From contig NC_045143.1 of assembly GCF_008831285.2 (NCBI RefSeq), forward strand, positions 12,265,214 to 12,329,213: DNA of 64,000 bases, given 5' to 3'. This document shows positions 37,744-50,797 of the stretch, piece by piece (within the stretch, counting starts at the first letter, position 1; every line of letters begins with the position of its first letter). The notes below the pieces were generated by a model, which made no database searches, had not been told where the DNA came from, and saw only the letters and a program-made list of their open reading frames with translations. A program made the position numbers and the translations under genes. The stretch is from Nymphaea colorata. Lineage: Eukaryota; Streptophyta; Magnoliopsida; Nymphaeales; Nymphaeaceae.

Positions 37744-40156
37744 CATGGACTTGAGGAGAGTTCAGATATGGCTTTGAAATTTCATTTTATTTCATTTGTT
37801 TTCCTTAGCAGATAGCATGGGATCCGATTTTAATGTATTTAACACTAGGATTTCAAAGTGCCTAAAAAGGCAAAAGAGAAAGAAAATGCGATATTTCAAG
37901 GGAGGAGATCCGAATTGGCAATGTCAGCGTCATTTCATGACGCCATCACGTCACATCCGAATACGACGCAATTTCAAACTGCAGGATCCACCCGACGGAC
38001 GGTCGCGGTTCCCCAAAGACGAAAAAGAAGAAAGAGAATAAAAGAAAGGAGCCGGAACCTTCTTCTTTCTGCTGTCCGTTGGATGAGGGCGACTAGAAAA
38101 AAGAGGAGCAGCGTCTCAGTGGATACGATACGATACGCTTCAGAGGGCCGTCACGTTTTTTAAGGAGAAGAGGATGGAAAAATAGTCCCAGGAGAAGCGG
38201 GTCCCACTCACCTTCCCACGACCCAATAAATCAACCCGGAATCTCCCCCTCCCCACCTTTAGACCGAGTCAGGCCCTCTCGATCCAACCAAAGCCAACAA
38301 GTTTTTTAAAATAACACAAAACAAAAATAAATTTTTGTAAAAGGAATAGAAAGAGAGAGCGAAAGGGATAAAGCAGGTAGCAAAAAAGCAGAATAGAAAT
38401 TGGGAACGCAATGATAATGGAAATTAATAAAGGAAAAAAAAAAAAAAGTAAGTAAAGGAGGAGAATAGTTTCGCTTTGCCTTTGGCCTTTGCTTTTCTTA
38501 CGACGCCAATAAAATATTCAAGGAAACAAAAATACTTTATTACAAAAAAGAGTCACCGGGCAAAGCAAAATCCCTGAATTTTTGAAATTGGAGCACCAAA
38601 AAGGAAAGTTCGACGCATCAAATTTGCGGTTGCTGAGATTTGACCAGGATTGGGCCCCAGCCAGTTAGGACTGACTACATACCCGCCTATTTTCTTTCTT
38701 CCTTTTTCTTTTTTTTTTTCTCTCTCTCCTTCTCTTGTTTGAGCTGTTGTCCCCGTTTTGTCTGGGTCTGCATGAGCTCAGCTTGGCCCACTAAGCTCGG
38801 CTGTGCCCGGACTGCACAGCCTCCCCAACCTCCCTCCTTCATCTTAGCATATATAAGACCATGTACAAACAACCCTACCAATCATAGTGTCGTCCATAAC
38901 GACTCCAAAATTCTTACGTATATATCTTGCCGCCATTCATGCTATTTTTTCAAATACAAGACCGGCAAAGGCCATAAGTCTCGCGCCTCGTTAGGCGTCA
39001 GTACGTGATATACAGATTATTAGATGCTTTCAAGTAGCCAAACAATCGTGTTATGGACAGGACAACGGTTGGAGCATCTCCATACTTTTGTAGAGACAAT
39101 TGTATACATGCTTATGCACATATATATTTGTCTATTATTAAGCTTGAAATCTATCCTACCCTTATGAGTTCATCAAGCCATACAACAATGCACGACCGTT
39201 CAAAGAGGACGCATGCAAACGGCAGAATGTCTGATTGATTGGATAAGAATGAGCATAAAAGAGAGAATCTTTATGATATATATATATATATATTCACCAA
39301 TGGATATGGGGGTTGTGAGCACCGTCCATCCAACCAAGGAGACTGCCTTTTCCAGCCATTCAGCCTATCTCTGGTTTTTTAGGATATTTTTAATTGGAAT
39401 AAATAAATAAATAATTTCTTACAAGCAAGATAAACAGAGAAATCTTGGGTTGAAAAAACTTGTGAGGTTTCCAATCGGCTAAAACACAAAAAAGACCATT
39501 GCCCATGAGCTTGGAAATGGTCATGTTTTATCATTGGTAAGTACCAGCTCAAGTCGTGGCCCTAGATTTTTGAGCCTAAACACGAGGAGCTTTTGTATTA
39601 TTCATTGTCTACTTTACTAAACTAAAAATTAAGGGAGAATTAGTTTACCAAATTAAAATGTAACACAATTTAATTTAAGTTGGCAAACGCATGACACTCA
39701 GAACTCCCTAGGAGTCAAAGGAGAAGGGGCTTCACTTATTAACATTTTCAAAAAGTAAAAAAAGTGAACCTCTATGAATAATGTTTAAATTTTTTATTTA
39801 GTTTGTGGCATTTAAGATATTCACTCCATCTTTTAGATCTTTGGTTCGGTCATATATATATATATATATATATGTGCTGCATGAGTATGCATGGTGGCTT
39901 GATTTCCTCGACTGAACCCTTTCTTAGTGAGGATACAAGAACAATGAGAGTACAAATGGATGATTTGGGAGACAGTGAGAGAGGGATGGGTGGTGTTCTT
40001 CACTCCATGTGGCATTCAGCTAAGTATAAAAATTTCAAGTAAGAACAAAAATGTACAAGAATATTGAACCTCACGTCGTACGTCTTATCAAACAAGCACG
40101 TCCCGAAGAACCTTCGGTCTCCCCCTGCCCCCCCCGCCGTCCCGCCCCTCAAAAAT
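37744..40156. other. Intergenic, relatively GC-rich, no gene recognised
   Basis: Base composition shifts toward GC compared with the repeats on the left (for example 37900-38290 and 40080-40210). This is typical of gene-proximal DNA. A frame at 37858-38163 is Arg/Lys/Ser-rich but unrecognised and looks like chance. Short TA microsatellites lie at about 39278-39293 and 39851-39872. A TATA-like box (atatataag, about 38849) is followed by no credible gene. The part next to 40157 would hold the 3' UTR of the CLE gene. Confidence 0.4.
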
Positions 40157-41033
40157 TCATGTTCTGCCTGGAGGCTGTCGCGACTTGCCGGCCCTCCTAA
40201 CAAATCAAACACCCCACCCACCACACCAACAGTAAGTAGATTCCTTTCATACCACCCAAATGAAAAAAATAGCAACTGTGACAGAGACAGAGTGTATTTT
40301 TTGTGATAGGAGACGGATGACATAACCAACCAATAACACTACAGGAATTATATAAATGCGCCTGGAATACTAAAACTTATATTTTGAGGTTGTTCCAATC
40401 TTTCTCAAAAGATTAAGATAGATTCACTAACACATAGTTCTAGTGTTTCTTGAATTTATTTCAAGGCACATTCACAAAACACTCTCAAAGTGTCTCAACT
40501 ATCAAGTTACATGAATGTTTAATCCATGTTAAAGAGACATGTTAATGTCTGCCACTTGTGAATTCAAAAAACCAACAGTATACCAATATGGCAGCTCATA
40601 TCATCTACTTTAAGCACATCTCTCTCTCTCTCTCTCGCTCGCTAGATTTCTAGATGTTAAGCAAGGAAATTACAGTTGCCTTAACCAAAGATACATTTGG
40701 GGATAAGTGTTCCCATTCTAGAAGATCATATTCGAAAATACATTTGAAACATAAAGCATACCTGTTGTGGATGGGATCGGGACCGTTTGGTACTCTCCTC
40801 TTACTTGTGCTGATAGGATCAGGCTGGGGATGACGTGCACATGGAGCAGCGGAAGAAGAAGAAGAATGATCTGCAATTGCTTGAAGATCTCCAACAGTAA
40901 TGGGAGCTAACCCCACCTCCTTCTCTTTGAGCAACCTGTCTGACAGAGCAGAGGCAAAGAAGCCACACAGCAACAGAGCAGCAACAAGGACCCCTGCACT
41001 TACCCCCTTCTGCCCATGTCCACCACTGCCCAT
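40157..41033 (-). CDS. CLE25: CLE25-like secreted signalling peptide precursor, two exons
   Basis: Exon 1 is 41033-40762, the intron 40761-40197 (GT...AG, donor cag|gtatgc, acceptor ttgttag|g), and exon 2 40196-40157. The intron splits the codon for Arg91, giving 103 residues. Residues about 13-30 (AGVLVAALLLCGFFASAL) are a hydrophobic signal peptide. A variable linker follows. The CLE dodecapeptide RRVPNGPDPIHN is residues 79-90, preceded by Lys78. This is one residue from the Arabidopsis CLE25 dodecapeptide (Lys at its second position). Exon 2 encodes RAGKSRQPPGRT and a TGA stop, a basic tail like that after the motif in CLE25 proteins. CLE peptides are cleaved from the precursor and sensed by CLV1/BAM-type receptor kinases. 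CLE25 is known for early phloem development and as a root-to-shoot dehydration signal; that function here is inferred from the motif. The symbol is by similarity. Confidence 0.93.
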
Positions 41034-41048
41034 ATCAGCAGCAGCAGT

Positions 41049-41050
<2 letters not shown>

Positions 41051-41093
<43 letters not shown>
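41051..41093. repeat. (CT)n microsatellite in the presumed 5' UTR of the CLE gene
   Basis: Forty-three nucleotides of pure CT on the plus strand, so GA on the coding strand, ending 17 bp before the ATG at 41033. GA repeats in 5' leaders and core promoters of plant genes are common and can bind GAGA-binding (BBR/BPC) proteins; any such role here is inference. Confidence 0.9.
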
Positions 41094-41096
<3 letters not shown>

Positions 41097-41099
41097 CCC

Positions 41100-44000
41100 T
41101 AGCTGGTCAGCTAAACAAAAAACACGACTTCAGTATGTCAGGAGATTGTGACGATGACGGAGGGGTTCTCGGGGACTAGCAAGGCAATAAGAAAATTTTT
41201 GGGTTTTTCTGGAGGTGAATTGAAAGGAAAGGTTGGGGGCTTCTTTTTCTTTATGGAGGGCAGTGAGCATGATTCCTTGGCACTTTCTTGGACCTTGGAC
41301 ACAGAAGAGACTCTGTTTTTTCTTTCCCTTTTCTTTCATTTCTTCTTTTCCTTTTTCGTGGGGAATGAGTTGCTCCAAAGAGTTGTACAGACAGAACACA
41401 AATGGATAGGCTCTCTCCCTCCCTTGCTTGGTTCGTCTGCAAAGGGACCAAAAAGAAACAGAGCAGTATGGTAAACCGCACCTGCTTTTTTACATGGCCA
41501 GTTGGCGATTCCTACATATTCTCTACTTTCTGCGTTTCCATGCAACCAACAAAGGCAAACGGACTGCCCTCCCTCTCTCTCTCTAATCTTAACATCACAA
41601 ACTCATGACTTTTAAAGAGGCCTGACTTGATTTTTGATCTCCACGTTGGCACTTAAGTATATGCGTTCCTTTTGCTAAAGAAGCCTTGCTTTCTTTCCCT
41701 TTTCTTCTTTTCATTAATCACAGGTTGCCTTTATCTTTTTTTTCTATCGTGGATTTTTTCTCTTTCCTCCCTTTTAAACTTTTTTATTGTAATTAAAACC
41801 TTTCTTGATTAGTACAGACATGCGTTAGAGTGCATGCCTGGCCATGAAATTGACAGCATGGATGCGTTTTTCCTTACCAGCTGCTTTCCTGTGCAATATA
41901 GTTGGTTGCCTGTCTTTCTGCACTAGGCGCAGTTAAAATGGATACCAAAATATTTTCTATACCTTTCTTTAAAGTGAAATATAATTGTTTGGATTCATAA
42001 AAGATCTCAACTTGGCTGAGTTCTGAATCTTTTCAGAATATGGTTTTACTTTAAGTATCAACAGCTTAAGCTTTTTCTGGACAGCCGTAGTTCCTTATGT
42101 TCTTGAAGTTGCTTAGACACCATTAAAATAATGCCAACATAAGGGACACGCATACAACTCATACATAAGGTAAACGTAATACTTCAATATGATGGAGAGC
42201 AGAACGATGCCGATCATTTCACTGGTAGGAGAAAAGAGATATATAGAGAAAAAAGGAAGGTTAGTTCCAAAAATGCAAGCCCTATAGAGAGAGAGAATTC
42301 ATTGCCAACACGAATTTTAAAAACTCCAGATCTTAAAACCATTGGATCTTAGAGCCGATGATTTAAGATCGGTCCTGGATCTAAGAACTGAGGCTACCAA
42401 ATGTTACCTTATGGTTAACCAACTAAGTGCTACCCATGATAGATCCCATTCCCCCTATCTCCCACGAAAGAGGCCATCAGAGCTCACTGGCACCATCACT
42501 GGTTGCCACTGTCTGCCATAGGTGGTTTTTCTCCCTTTCCATCATTCCCTTCCCCATAGTCAACAAAAATAGTTGTAATCTACTACAGGTCATCGTCAGT
42601 CTCATTGTTGGAATTCACCGCTGTGTTGTTTACCATAGGAACTATCAGTGAATCAGGTGATAAACCTTGCCCGAACTCCTCTCCATCTTATTCTCTTTCT
42701 TTCCCTTTTTCTTAGTCCTCCCCTTGTCCCTCTCAACTAAGTACACTAATTGGTTGTTGATTGTGTGTGCTTACTTGCTGAAACAAGGTCACGGTGCATG
42801 TCTAACTAAAGTATCATGCTAGGAGGGAACATGTTTATGCAAGATATATGGTCTTGTGCATATTTCTTTTCACTTGCACATGAATACTTTTTTATATCCA
42901 TGTTTTCAAATATATCTTTGCTTTGTACTATGCTAACCTTCTACAAGTATGTTTTCAAATAAATCTTTGCTTTATATATGCTAACTAGCACATTGATGCA
43001 TATGTTTCCAAATAGGAGTTGCCCTTATGTTTTAGTTGTCATTGGCCCTCTTTCACAATAGGCAACTACTTTTGTGTTCTCTACCATATGTTGTACTAAT
43101 TTTATAACATGTATGTTTGTAATGTATATGCATGGTTTACTAATGGCTTTAGGCTGTTCTTGTAATTACAAAATCACAATATTCTACCAATTGAAGGTAC
43201 GAGGAACACTCTAATTTTTCAAGCCAATACACAAAGAACCTTGTTGATTGGGTGGTAAGCTTAAAGAATCTTCTATGGTCCTTGTCCTTGATGATTTAAT
43301 TAGGGTGATTACTAAAATCACAGTGTGACAACTTTATTGGATGAACCCATAAAACTTTACCAGATGCCTCCATCTCCACCCCCCCCCCCCCCCCCCCCCC
43401 CACACCCTTCCTTCATGTAGAAGAGAAAGAAGACCAAGTCACCACTCGTTTCACCTTTTTATATTACCACATAATCACATCTATTGAGGTTGACAACGTA
43501 CTTTTTATGCATGGTTTCAATGCATGTGGGGACCTAATTTCAACTCACCAAGTGGTAATATAGAAGAATATATTTTCTTAAGTCAAGCCTAGAAGACTCA
43601 TGAGTCATAAGCCATTGACCTCTTCCAACAAGGAAGTCTTTAAGCCAGCCATGCCCAAGTGCTTGAAGCTCTTGTTAGACAAGAAACTTTGGAGAAAATC
43701 ATCTAAATTATTTTACTAGAACTAATACTTGGGCTCCATTAGCATTCCAAATGAAAGAATTGTTGTTTAGTTATTGTGAAGAATGTGAAGTGATAGTTCT
43801 TAGGAAAATATTGAGGATACTAGTATGAAACTTAAGAAAGTGGGCCATGTGAAAATATTGTGAAGCTTAAACTTTATTGAGAAAACTTGGATATTTTTTT
43901 TTTTCTTCTTTTTATTTTGCTTGGTCACTAGTTATCACTTTTGGTTGTTATATGAACATCAATGAAACTGCTTAAAACTGCATCTTATATTGAGGTAGAG

Positions 44001-45360
44001 GATCTTTTTCTATTTCATATGAATGAACATGCTATTAATTTGAATCAGCTACAAGGTGTGAACTATTTCACTTAGCATGAATGTTTGTTAGGAGAATGTG
44101 ATTTCGATCCCCATGTAAAAGCTTGCAAAGTAAAACATATTCTAACTCTAGCAATTGAAAACCATATTCAAGAGTCATCCCTGCTCCTTGAGTTGAGCTA
44201 ACCATTGATATGAGTGGCTTAGCATTCAAGGATTTTATGAGTATGATAGTGTTGCGACTTGAGAAATTGATAATTGTATAGAAAAGGCATATACATATTC
44301 CCATTGTACCCAAATATCAATAAGTCACCGATTGACAAACTACAATGTTCCTAACATGCTTGAATGTTGCTATCAGTAGTTAATTGAACTGGGTTGGTAG
44401 GTGATGATACTCTCCAACGTGATTTCCAAATGTCATATCAGTTACATGTTATATGCAATAAACATATGGTGTTGAATATTGCATTCCCTTAACAAGTTTG
44501 TCATGTGACTAAAGAATTTCAAACATGGCAGGTGATGATACTCTTTGGTTATGATGTCCATTTGTTTTGTAGATTATATGTTATAACATCCAACAAAATT
44601 GGATGATGAGGTACAATAGTACATTTCACCTTGTTGTAGTTGTACATTAGTGTTTCAAGGACCTTTATTTATTAATTTGATATTGATACATATAATAGCA
44701 TACTCTTATGCCTATAAAGTGTTTTAATGTAAATGCAGATATGTAGCACAAGATAGAGTTGTAAAACGTAAACCAAATTCAAGGAGACTTTTCTATTGGT
44801 GTCAAAATTATGTATTTATTTTATTTCAATCGTATTAGTTGTTTGACCAAGTAAAATAATGAATGTTATTTAAATATGTTTTCTTGTCACTATTTTAGGA
44901 CACCACAAACTTTAGTGGTTATTTTTAGTAGTCTTCTAAACAAGAAGTTTAGTATGTGTTGAAAGAAGAATATCTAAACTTTTGTATCAACAAATTGAAC
45001 CATGCATGAAGAATGATGTATGGAAAAGTTATAAAGAATTGATCAAAGGCACAAGTTACTCGAATATTAATGATATTATACATGTAAATGTAAAATATTT
45101 GTGGTTGTGTTGAACCAAATTGGGTTGTTATTTCCTATCTTCCACTTATATGAGCATATAGTTATGATAGAGTAAACCTATACTTGTGCTATGTTGGAAA
45201 GGTTTTGATATTTGACCAGTATTATAATTACTATCAACATGCATAGCTTGTTAAATTGACTAGTGAACAACATAGATACCATTATTTATAGTTCATAATC
45301 ATGATGTACACTTCAACACTTAAGTACTATTATTGTTGCATATTATATATTGAATGTTGA
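41100..45360. other. Upstream region of CLE gene and intergenic DNA, no gene recognised
   Basis: The first kilobase would include the CLE promoter. I found no convincing TATA box. Frames at 41130-41610 are short and overlap on both strands. From 42.4 kb on it is AT-rich with a poly-C tract at 43379. I see no conserved protein motif. Confidence 0.4.
43379..43401. repeat. Poly-C tract, 23 nt
   Basis: Twenty-three consecutive C on the plus strand, followed by 'acaccc'. Pure dC/dG runs this long are rare in nuclear DNA. The minus strand (G23) could fold as a G-quadruplex. Confidence 0.95.
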
Positions 45361-45419
45361 AAAGCTTCTTATATGATTTATTGGCTTGTTTGGCAACTGC
45401 TCAATGGTCTTATATCTGC

Positions 45420-45790
45420 AATACAAGTAATTGGAGACCTATTAACAAATGATGATATATATAACATCAAATCCTTGTACTTTATCATACTGGACTTGGA
45501 TTTAGTGATAAACACAAATTTGGTTAAGATGTATTCATCTAAAAATGTAGGCATTGGTAGAAAATCAACAAAATGAGAACAAGAGAAGTGGTTTGCATCA
45601 GTTCCATGATAATGGCATAACTTGGATTCTATGTTGCCATAGTTTTAAATTTGTTGTATGCTAACTAGATCATAGACTTGTGTGCAAAACATGGATACCT
45701 TGTTGTTGCAACGGTCTTGTTTAACAAAATAAGCCCAAAAGATTTGATCTCATGGACATCAAGTATAGTAATTTGTAATTAAGATGGCCA
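45420..45790 (+). pseudogene. Pentatricopeptide-repeat (PPR) gene remnant
   Basis: Two nearby frames resemble PLS-type PPR repeats. At 45453-45570 the frame reads YNIKSLYFIILDLDLVINTN then LVKMYSSKNVGIGRKSTK, the place of 'H..IIKSG...D..V.NTLVKMYSKCG.I..A.K'. At about 45670-45770 it reads IDLCAKHGYLVVATVLFNKI then SPKDLISWTS, the place of 'IDMYAKCG.L..A..LFD.I..KDLISWTSMI'. Stops separate them and no further repeats are recognisable. Intact PPR proteins bind organellar RNA. This fragment is dead and isolated. Confidence 0.5.
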
Positions 45791-45799
45791 CTTTACAGA

Positions 45800-48700
45800 A
45801 CAAATTATAGTAATTTTTATTACATCACAACATGTAATACTGTTTTATACATCTTTTTTTTTATATATATTATAAGAAAAACATGAACATAATGTGCTTA
45901 GTTGAGACTGATGCATAGTTTTCATGATGAATGCTCCTGAAACATAAAATGTAATGTGAACAATCATTTTTCATCCTATCGGAAATCCACCTTCTAAAAG
46001 CACCATGTCATCTATATATACAACCAAAATAATATATGATTTTCTGTATCTTGACTCGTTTAGGTGAAGTCCATTTATATTTGTACTAAGTTAGTGCAAC
46101 TTTGTTTGTCATTTCAGTTAGTTGATTTGGAACATCAATATTGACAACCTTAATTTGGTAATGTCTACTTGCCAAAACTTGTTTCTTTTTGTTTCAATAA
46201 TAAGTATCAGGGCACTCAACATCCAAGAGATCTGACTACAAGTAGAGGTGGTTTCAAAAATTGATGTTGCAATCATGACCCATTTTTTGGTTTTCATACG
46301 AGGGACATGTGTTATGAGCGGCCTAAATTTTGTATGTGATGTGCATACCATGTTGTAAATGACATGTTTTTAAGAAATACCCTTCCCTAAGCCTTGTTAT
46401 GCATAAATGATATCTGAATTTTTATCATGCAATCCAATATATTTAGAAAATTTTAGTTATAAAAGACAGATCGTGCTATGTACCGACTACACATGCATTT
46501 AAATGTTATCACATCATTGCTAGGACAAGTCAAGGTATGCCCGCTAATTGTATAACTTATATTGCATATCCTGTTAGTTATAAGTAATGAATATAGGGTT
46601 GTCTTTAGGATTATATGGTGATGTCACACATGTTTGTGCCATCAAGTCAAATCAAATCAAGGTTTCTAGTTCCAAATCCTAAAAATAGATCTAATATATG
46701 AAACACCTAGTTAATTATATTATCTGATTAGTTCTCATTCATGAAGGATTACTGCATACACTCCTTACACCCATGGTCAACACACATGTATGCACAGACC
46801 ACCTTCCTTGGAGAAAATGTTTGACTGATATTTGAAATATTGAATAAGTCATTAATCTAATTGTGGAAAGTTATCATGGTCCATTGTATTATATGATATA
46901 TAGAGCAATTTCAAAGTATTTTTAGAATGGTCATTAAGGATTCAAATCATTTAAAATGGGTTTCTAAAAAATCTCTTTTCAAAATTACATCTTTGTTTGA
47001 TTGATTGTTAGTTGGTGAGGATCCTAAATGTTGAGAAGCACAACTTAACCATTGGTCTGATCGCCCCTACTAAAAGTGTTAGGAATGGTTAGGCCTCATA
47101 TCGATAGGTGGATCCCACCTCCCTGTTTGGTCATGCATTTATAAAACATGAAGCCAGTTATTATGTTTTAAATCTCTCTTTCTATCTATTTCAAAATCTT
47201 CCTGTTTGCCTCTCTCCCTCCTTCTCTCTCACTAACTCACTCAATTTCTCTCTCTCCATCAACGTGAGAGGCATTGCGTCAAACATTGTCAGTCAATAAA
47301 ATGATTAGAATTCTCTTGATAGATATTTGAAGATTTTCATGTACAGCAAGCCTTTGATTTGAAGGAAAACCCTTGATTTCTCTTCAATTGGATGTTTGTT
47401 CTTCAACTTGGGGGCATGACGATGGACGTAGTAGTTTCCACAAGCTTTGATTTGAATGTTTTGGTATTTGGGGCTTTTGGAAACCCAACGTAAAAAGGGG
47501 TGACCCCAGCTTAACATGCTTATACTAGAAGGTCATTGGATATACAAATGAATCCATCTAGCATGAAGGAAATTTTTGCGGCAAACAATGACATCCAATA
47601 TGCACGAAAAGAAAATCCCTGCCGATGGTTATAAGGAAGAGCAAATGTTGTCTATCATTGCTACAACATATATGATTATCTGTAAAGATCTTCCCCTTCC
47701 AAACTACCTCTGGTGTGGACAGATGAAAGGTATATATGCTTTTCTTCATCTACCACTCACCTCGTTGGTAAAAAATGTGAGCAAAGTCGATGGTGCATAA
47801 TGCAATCTTCATTCTTTTGTCAATGATAATGGGTGTTGGCACTCACGCATGGTCTCCCTCAACAAAGAACAAGCACTATCGCATCCTCATTTAGCATGTT
47901 CGAGAAATTGAAAACATAAAAAGTAGTTTTTTGAAGATAATATGTTGGTGATATTATGGCAAATTAAGACCGAAATCCTCGGTGATCTCATATCACCTTG
48001 GATCTAAGATCTAAGGTAAACAAACACCTTTAAGTGATCAACTTATGTCGACAACTCAAGTGCTAGAGTATCAAAATGTGGAGCCCAAAAGCATCAAGAT
48101 GTGGCAGTGTGTTGGTTGCCGGTCATGTTTTATGTGGCTCCACAACAATAATATTCAAAATATAGCAAAAGAATAAATTATTGTGGTTCAACTTGAGGTG
48201 GAAGATGTTTTTTCCAGCTGCACCATTTTTTGGAGTTCATTTGATTGGTTAGTTGAGGTGCCCTTCTTTTTGTAAAGTTAATAACTGGCATCACCTTTAG
48301 TTGATATAGGACCTCACACACACCACACCACAGTCGCAAGAAGAAGAAGAAGAAAAAGAAGAAGCATTTCTTGTTAGGAGATTTGCCTTGTAATCCAAGT
48401 AACCAATGTTCAAGTTTGGTCACCATATTGAAAAAAAAAAATCAATAGATTCAACATAAAAGCATACAGATTCTAACCTCACACACCGGTACTAGCTGAA
48501 ATGAAACAGTATTTGGTTCCTCTCTAGCCAACGTAGGGGATGGTCTTTTTAGATCACTAAATATTTTCCTTGCCTTTTTCTTGTGAAACAACCAGACACA
48601 TCTATCTTTTGCTTCTCTCCGGCAGGAAACTTCTGTGCTGCTCCGTCACTGGCTTATCTATCACTCTCCACCACCACCACATGTACCACCTGATTCAGAT

Positions 48701-50797
48701 ATACCCACCTCTCTCTCTCTCCCTTTCTGCTGCGTGGTGGTCAAACCCATATTTTCCTATAAATCAGTGTTTCTGATGTGGATCTCTACATGAGGCGAGC
48801 CCAGTTTGCTGGTCCGCTCCCACCTCTCTTTCTCACTCTTTTCTCTCGTCCCCCATGTTCCTCCTCATGCTTCACCTTCATCAGTCCCGATCTCATTTTT
48901 CCTCCTCCTGCTACTTCTCTTACTTCTTTGTCTTTTAATTTTGTGGCTTTTCGTTTCTATGTTGTTGTTTCTACTCTAGGGTTTCCTGCTTAGGCACAGT
49001 CCTTTTAGGCATTTTTCTAATTTATCCTACAATTTTCTTTTCATTTCTCTTAGATTTGTTGATTTCAATGATGCCCTCTTCTTAGGTTGGAAAGGTTTTG
49101 CATGAATTTTGAACTTATGATATTGGATGTTTATTGTGTACGAGTTCTTACTCTAATTTGATTACATTCTATCTTAATTTCTTCTTTGGGTGGAAATATC
49201 TCTGGCATTTCATGCATAGCAGACAATTGCTGTAATGAAATGAAGTAGTTTGACTATTATATACGCTTTGCAATTAGAATGAATGGGAAAAAATAGTTAA
49301 ATTATTATCTTAGCAAATGGGTGTCGTGAAATTCAAACAAACTAGGAAGTTTCTTCTTGATTCATTGCTAAGACTGAAGGAACTGTGCTTTTGTTGGAGT
49401 TGTCTTTTATCTCAAATGAATTCGGTAGTTAGTGCTCACTTCACTCCTTCTGGGTTCATCCTCAGAGTTGTTACTGCATTTTTCAGCAAAAGTTTTCTCA
49501 GAGGTGTCAATTTGTCATTGTAAACTTTGTGCGGGTTGAGTTTACCATGTGAATTTCCTAAGATATTTGAATTTCTACATTCGTATGGATGAAATTGACC
49601 AAACCACTTCATGTGCATTTAGCAAATGAATGAACTACATTTTTCAAGTAGCCTGCGATCACGGTGCATGAAACCTGATTTGCAGGTATGCTTCTAACTT
49701 CCATCAGCCTAACCTATGACAGAATTATACAGAAAATCTTCTAGTATCTGCGTGCAAAACTTTACCTCGTTCAATGCCTCACTTCATACTTCAGATGAAG
49801 GCAACGTAAGGGCTTATATTTCATGTCATTTTTTAGGTTTCAGCCAAACTGCAAAAGAATGTGGTGAAGATGCCTCAATCGATGACAATCCTTCTGGATA
49901 ATTCTTACTGCTAAAGAACCTTACAGCATTTTTTGTTTTTTAGCATTAGCTATAATCCTTTATCCTTTCGGTTTCTGTCACAAAAGGCATTGATCATGTT
50001 CCTATATAAATGTAGAATGGCAGAGGCTGTAGCTTGTTTGGAATATCTGATAAAATGTAAAACTGACCGTGGGACCAACGGTTTAACGTTCAATATTTCA
50101 ATGCTCTTCCATCAAAAAGAAGGGCATTTTTATTCCTAGAATGAGAGTTCCAGGCCATCAAATAGTGCATGAAAAAGGAACCTGGAGTCTCATTCCATTC
50201 CAGTTTTCTCATTCTGGAATTGTCATTCCAGACAATTCCAAGCTGTCAAATGCCCCCAAAATGTGTCTAAATATAGTGGAAATCGGATGCTTCAAATCTT
50301 TGTAGCTACACACTTTGTATATCTTTGATTAACTCAGATATCAAATGTCTGTGTGCGAGTGTGCAGGGGTATCTATGTATAAAAAAGAGAGAGAGACTGC
50401 AAAACCTCCTTTACTATTCAAGATTAACCTTGATGAATTCAGCACCACATCACAGAAATTCATTTAAATTACCATCAGTATTGTTCTGAAATCTAATCAT
50501 GTGGTTGTATGATACACTTTACGCAAGAAAGAAAATGCATGATACACTCACCAATAAAATAATGCCCTTCACCCACCCAATTGACAGCGAGACTCATAAC
50601 AATAGACAAAAAACTAGTGCCTTGGGCCACAATGACAAACAAAATCAAGACTACCTATACAAGAACCAGAGCAAGTCAGCAGAAGGATGACGATACTCAC
50701 AGTATGACAGGAAATCTCCCAATCCTTTGCTTGGGGATTATGAAAATAGCCGTCATCTAACAAATAAATGCAACTGTAGGACAAGATTTATAACCAT
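45800..50797. other. Intergenic, no gene recognised; possible promoter-like stretches
   Basis: Two stretches have promoter-like order on the plus strand. One has a TATA-type box tttataaaac (about 47139) followed by CT-rich leader (47165-47250). The other has cctataaatc (about 48758) followed by TC-rich sequence to 48900. Neither leads to a reading frame I recognise; frames at 48778, 49317 and 49716 are under 75 residues and show no known motif. They could be LTR fragments or the start of an unrecognised transcript. The part just left of 50798 should hold the 3' UTR of the heparanase-like gene. Confidence 0.35.

Noticed and set aside
37858-38163. Plus-strand Arg/Lys-rich frame of 101 residues
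   Set aside because: No recognisable family, and two overlapping frames are open; kept only as intergenic.
40000-40329. Minus-strand open frame of 109 residues around CLE exon 2
   Set aside because: It is in a different frame from the spliced CLE tail and has no homology that I recognise; only the 40-nt exon 2 in the CLE phase makes sense.
46118-46351. Minus-strand frame of 77 residues with transposase-like flavour
   Set aside because: I could not match it to any named domain with confidence.
42290-48035. 'aaatgttacctta' near 42400 and 'aaggtaaacaaacacc' near 48010 as ends of one large element
   Set aside because: The match is short and the 5.6-kb separation has no supporting coding content.
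50150-50264. Segment with 'ccatcaaatagtgc' and 'gtcaaatgccccc', resembling MITE ends
   Set aside because: Both ends point the same way and no opposite terminus was found, so an element cannot be delimited.
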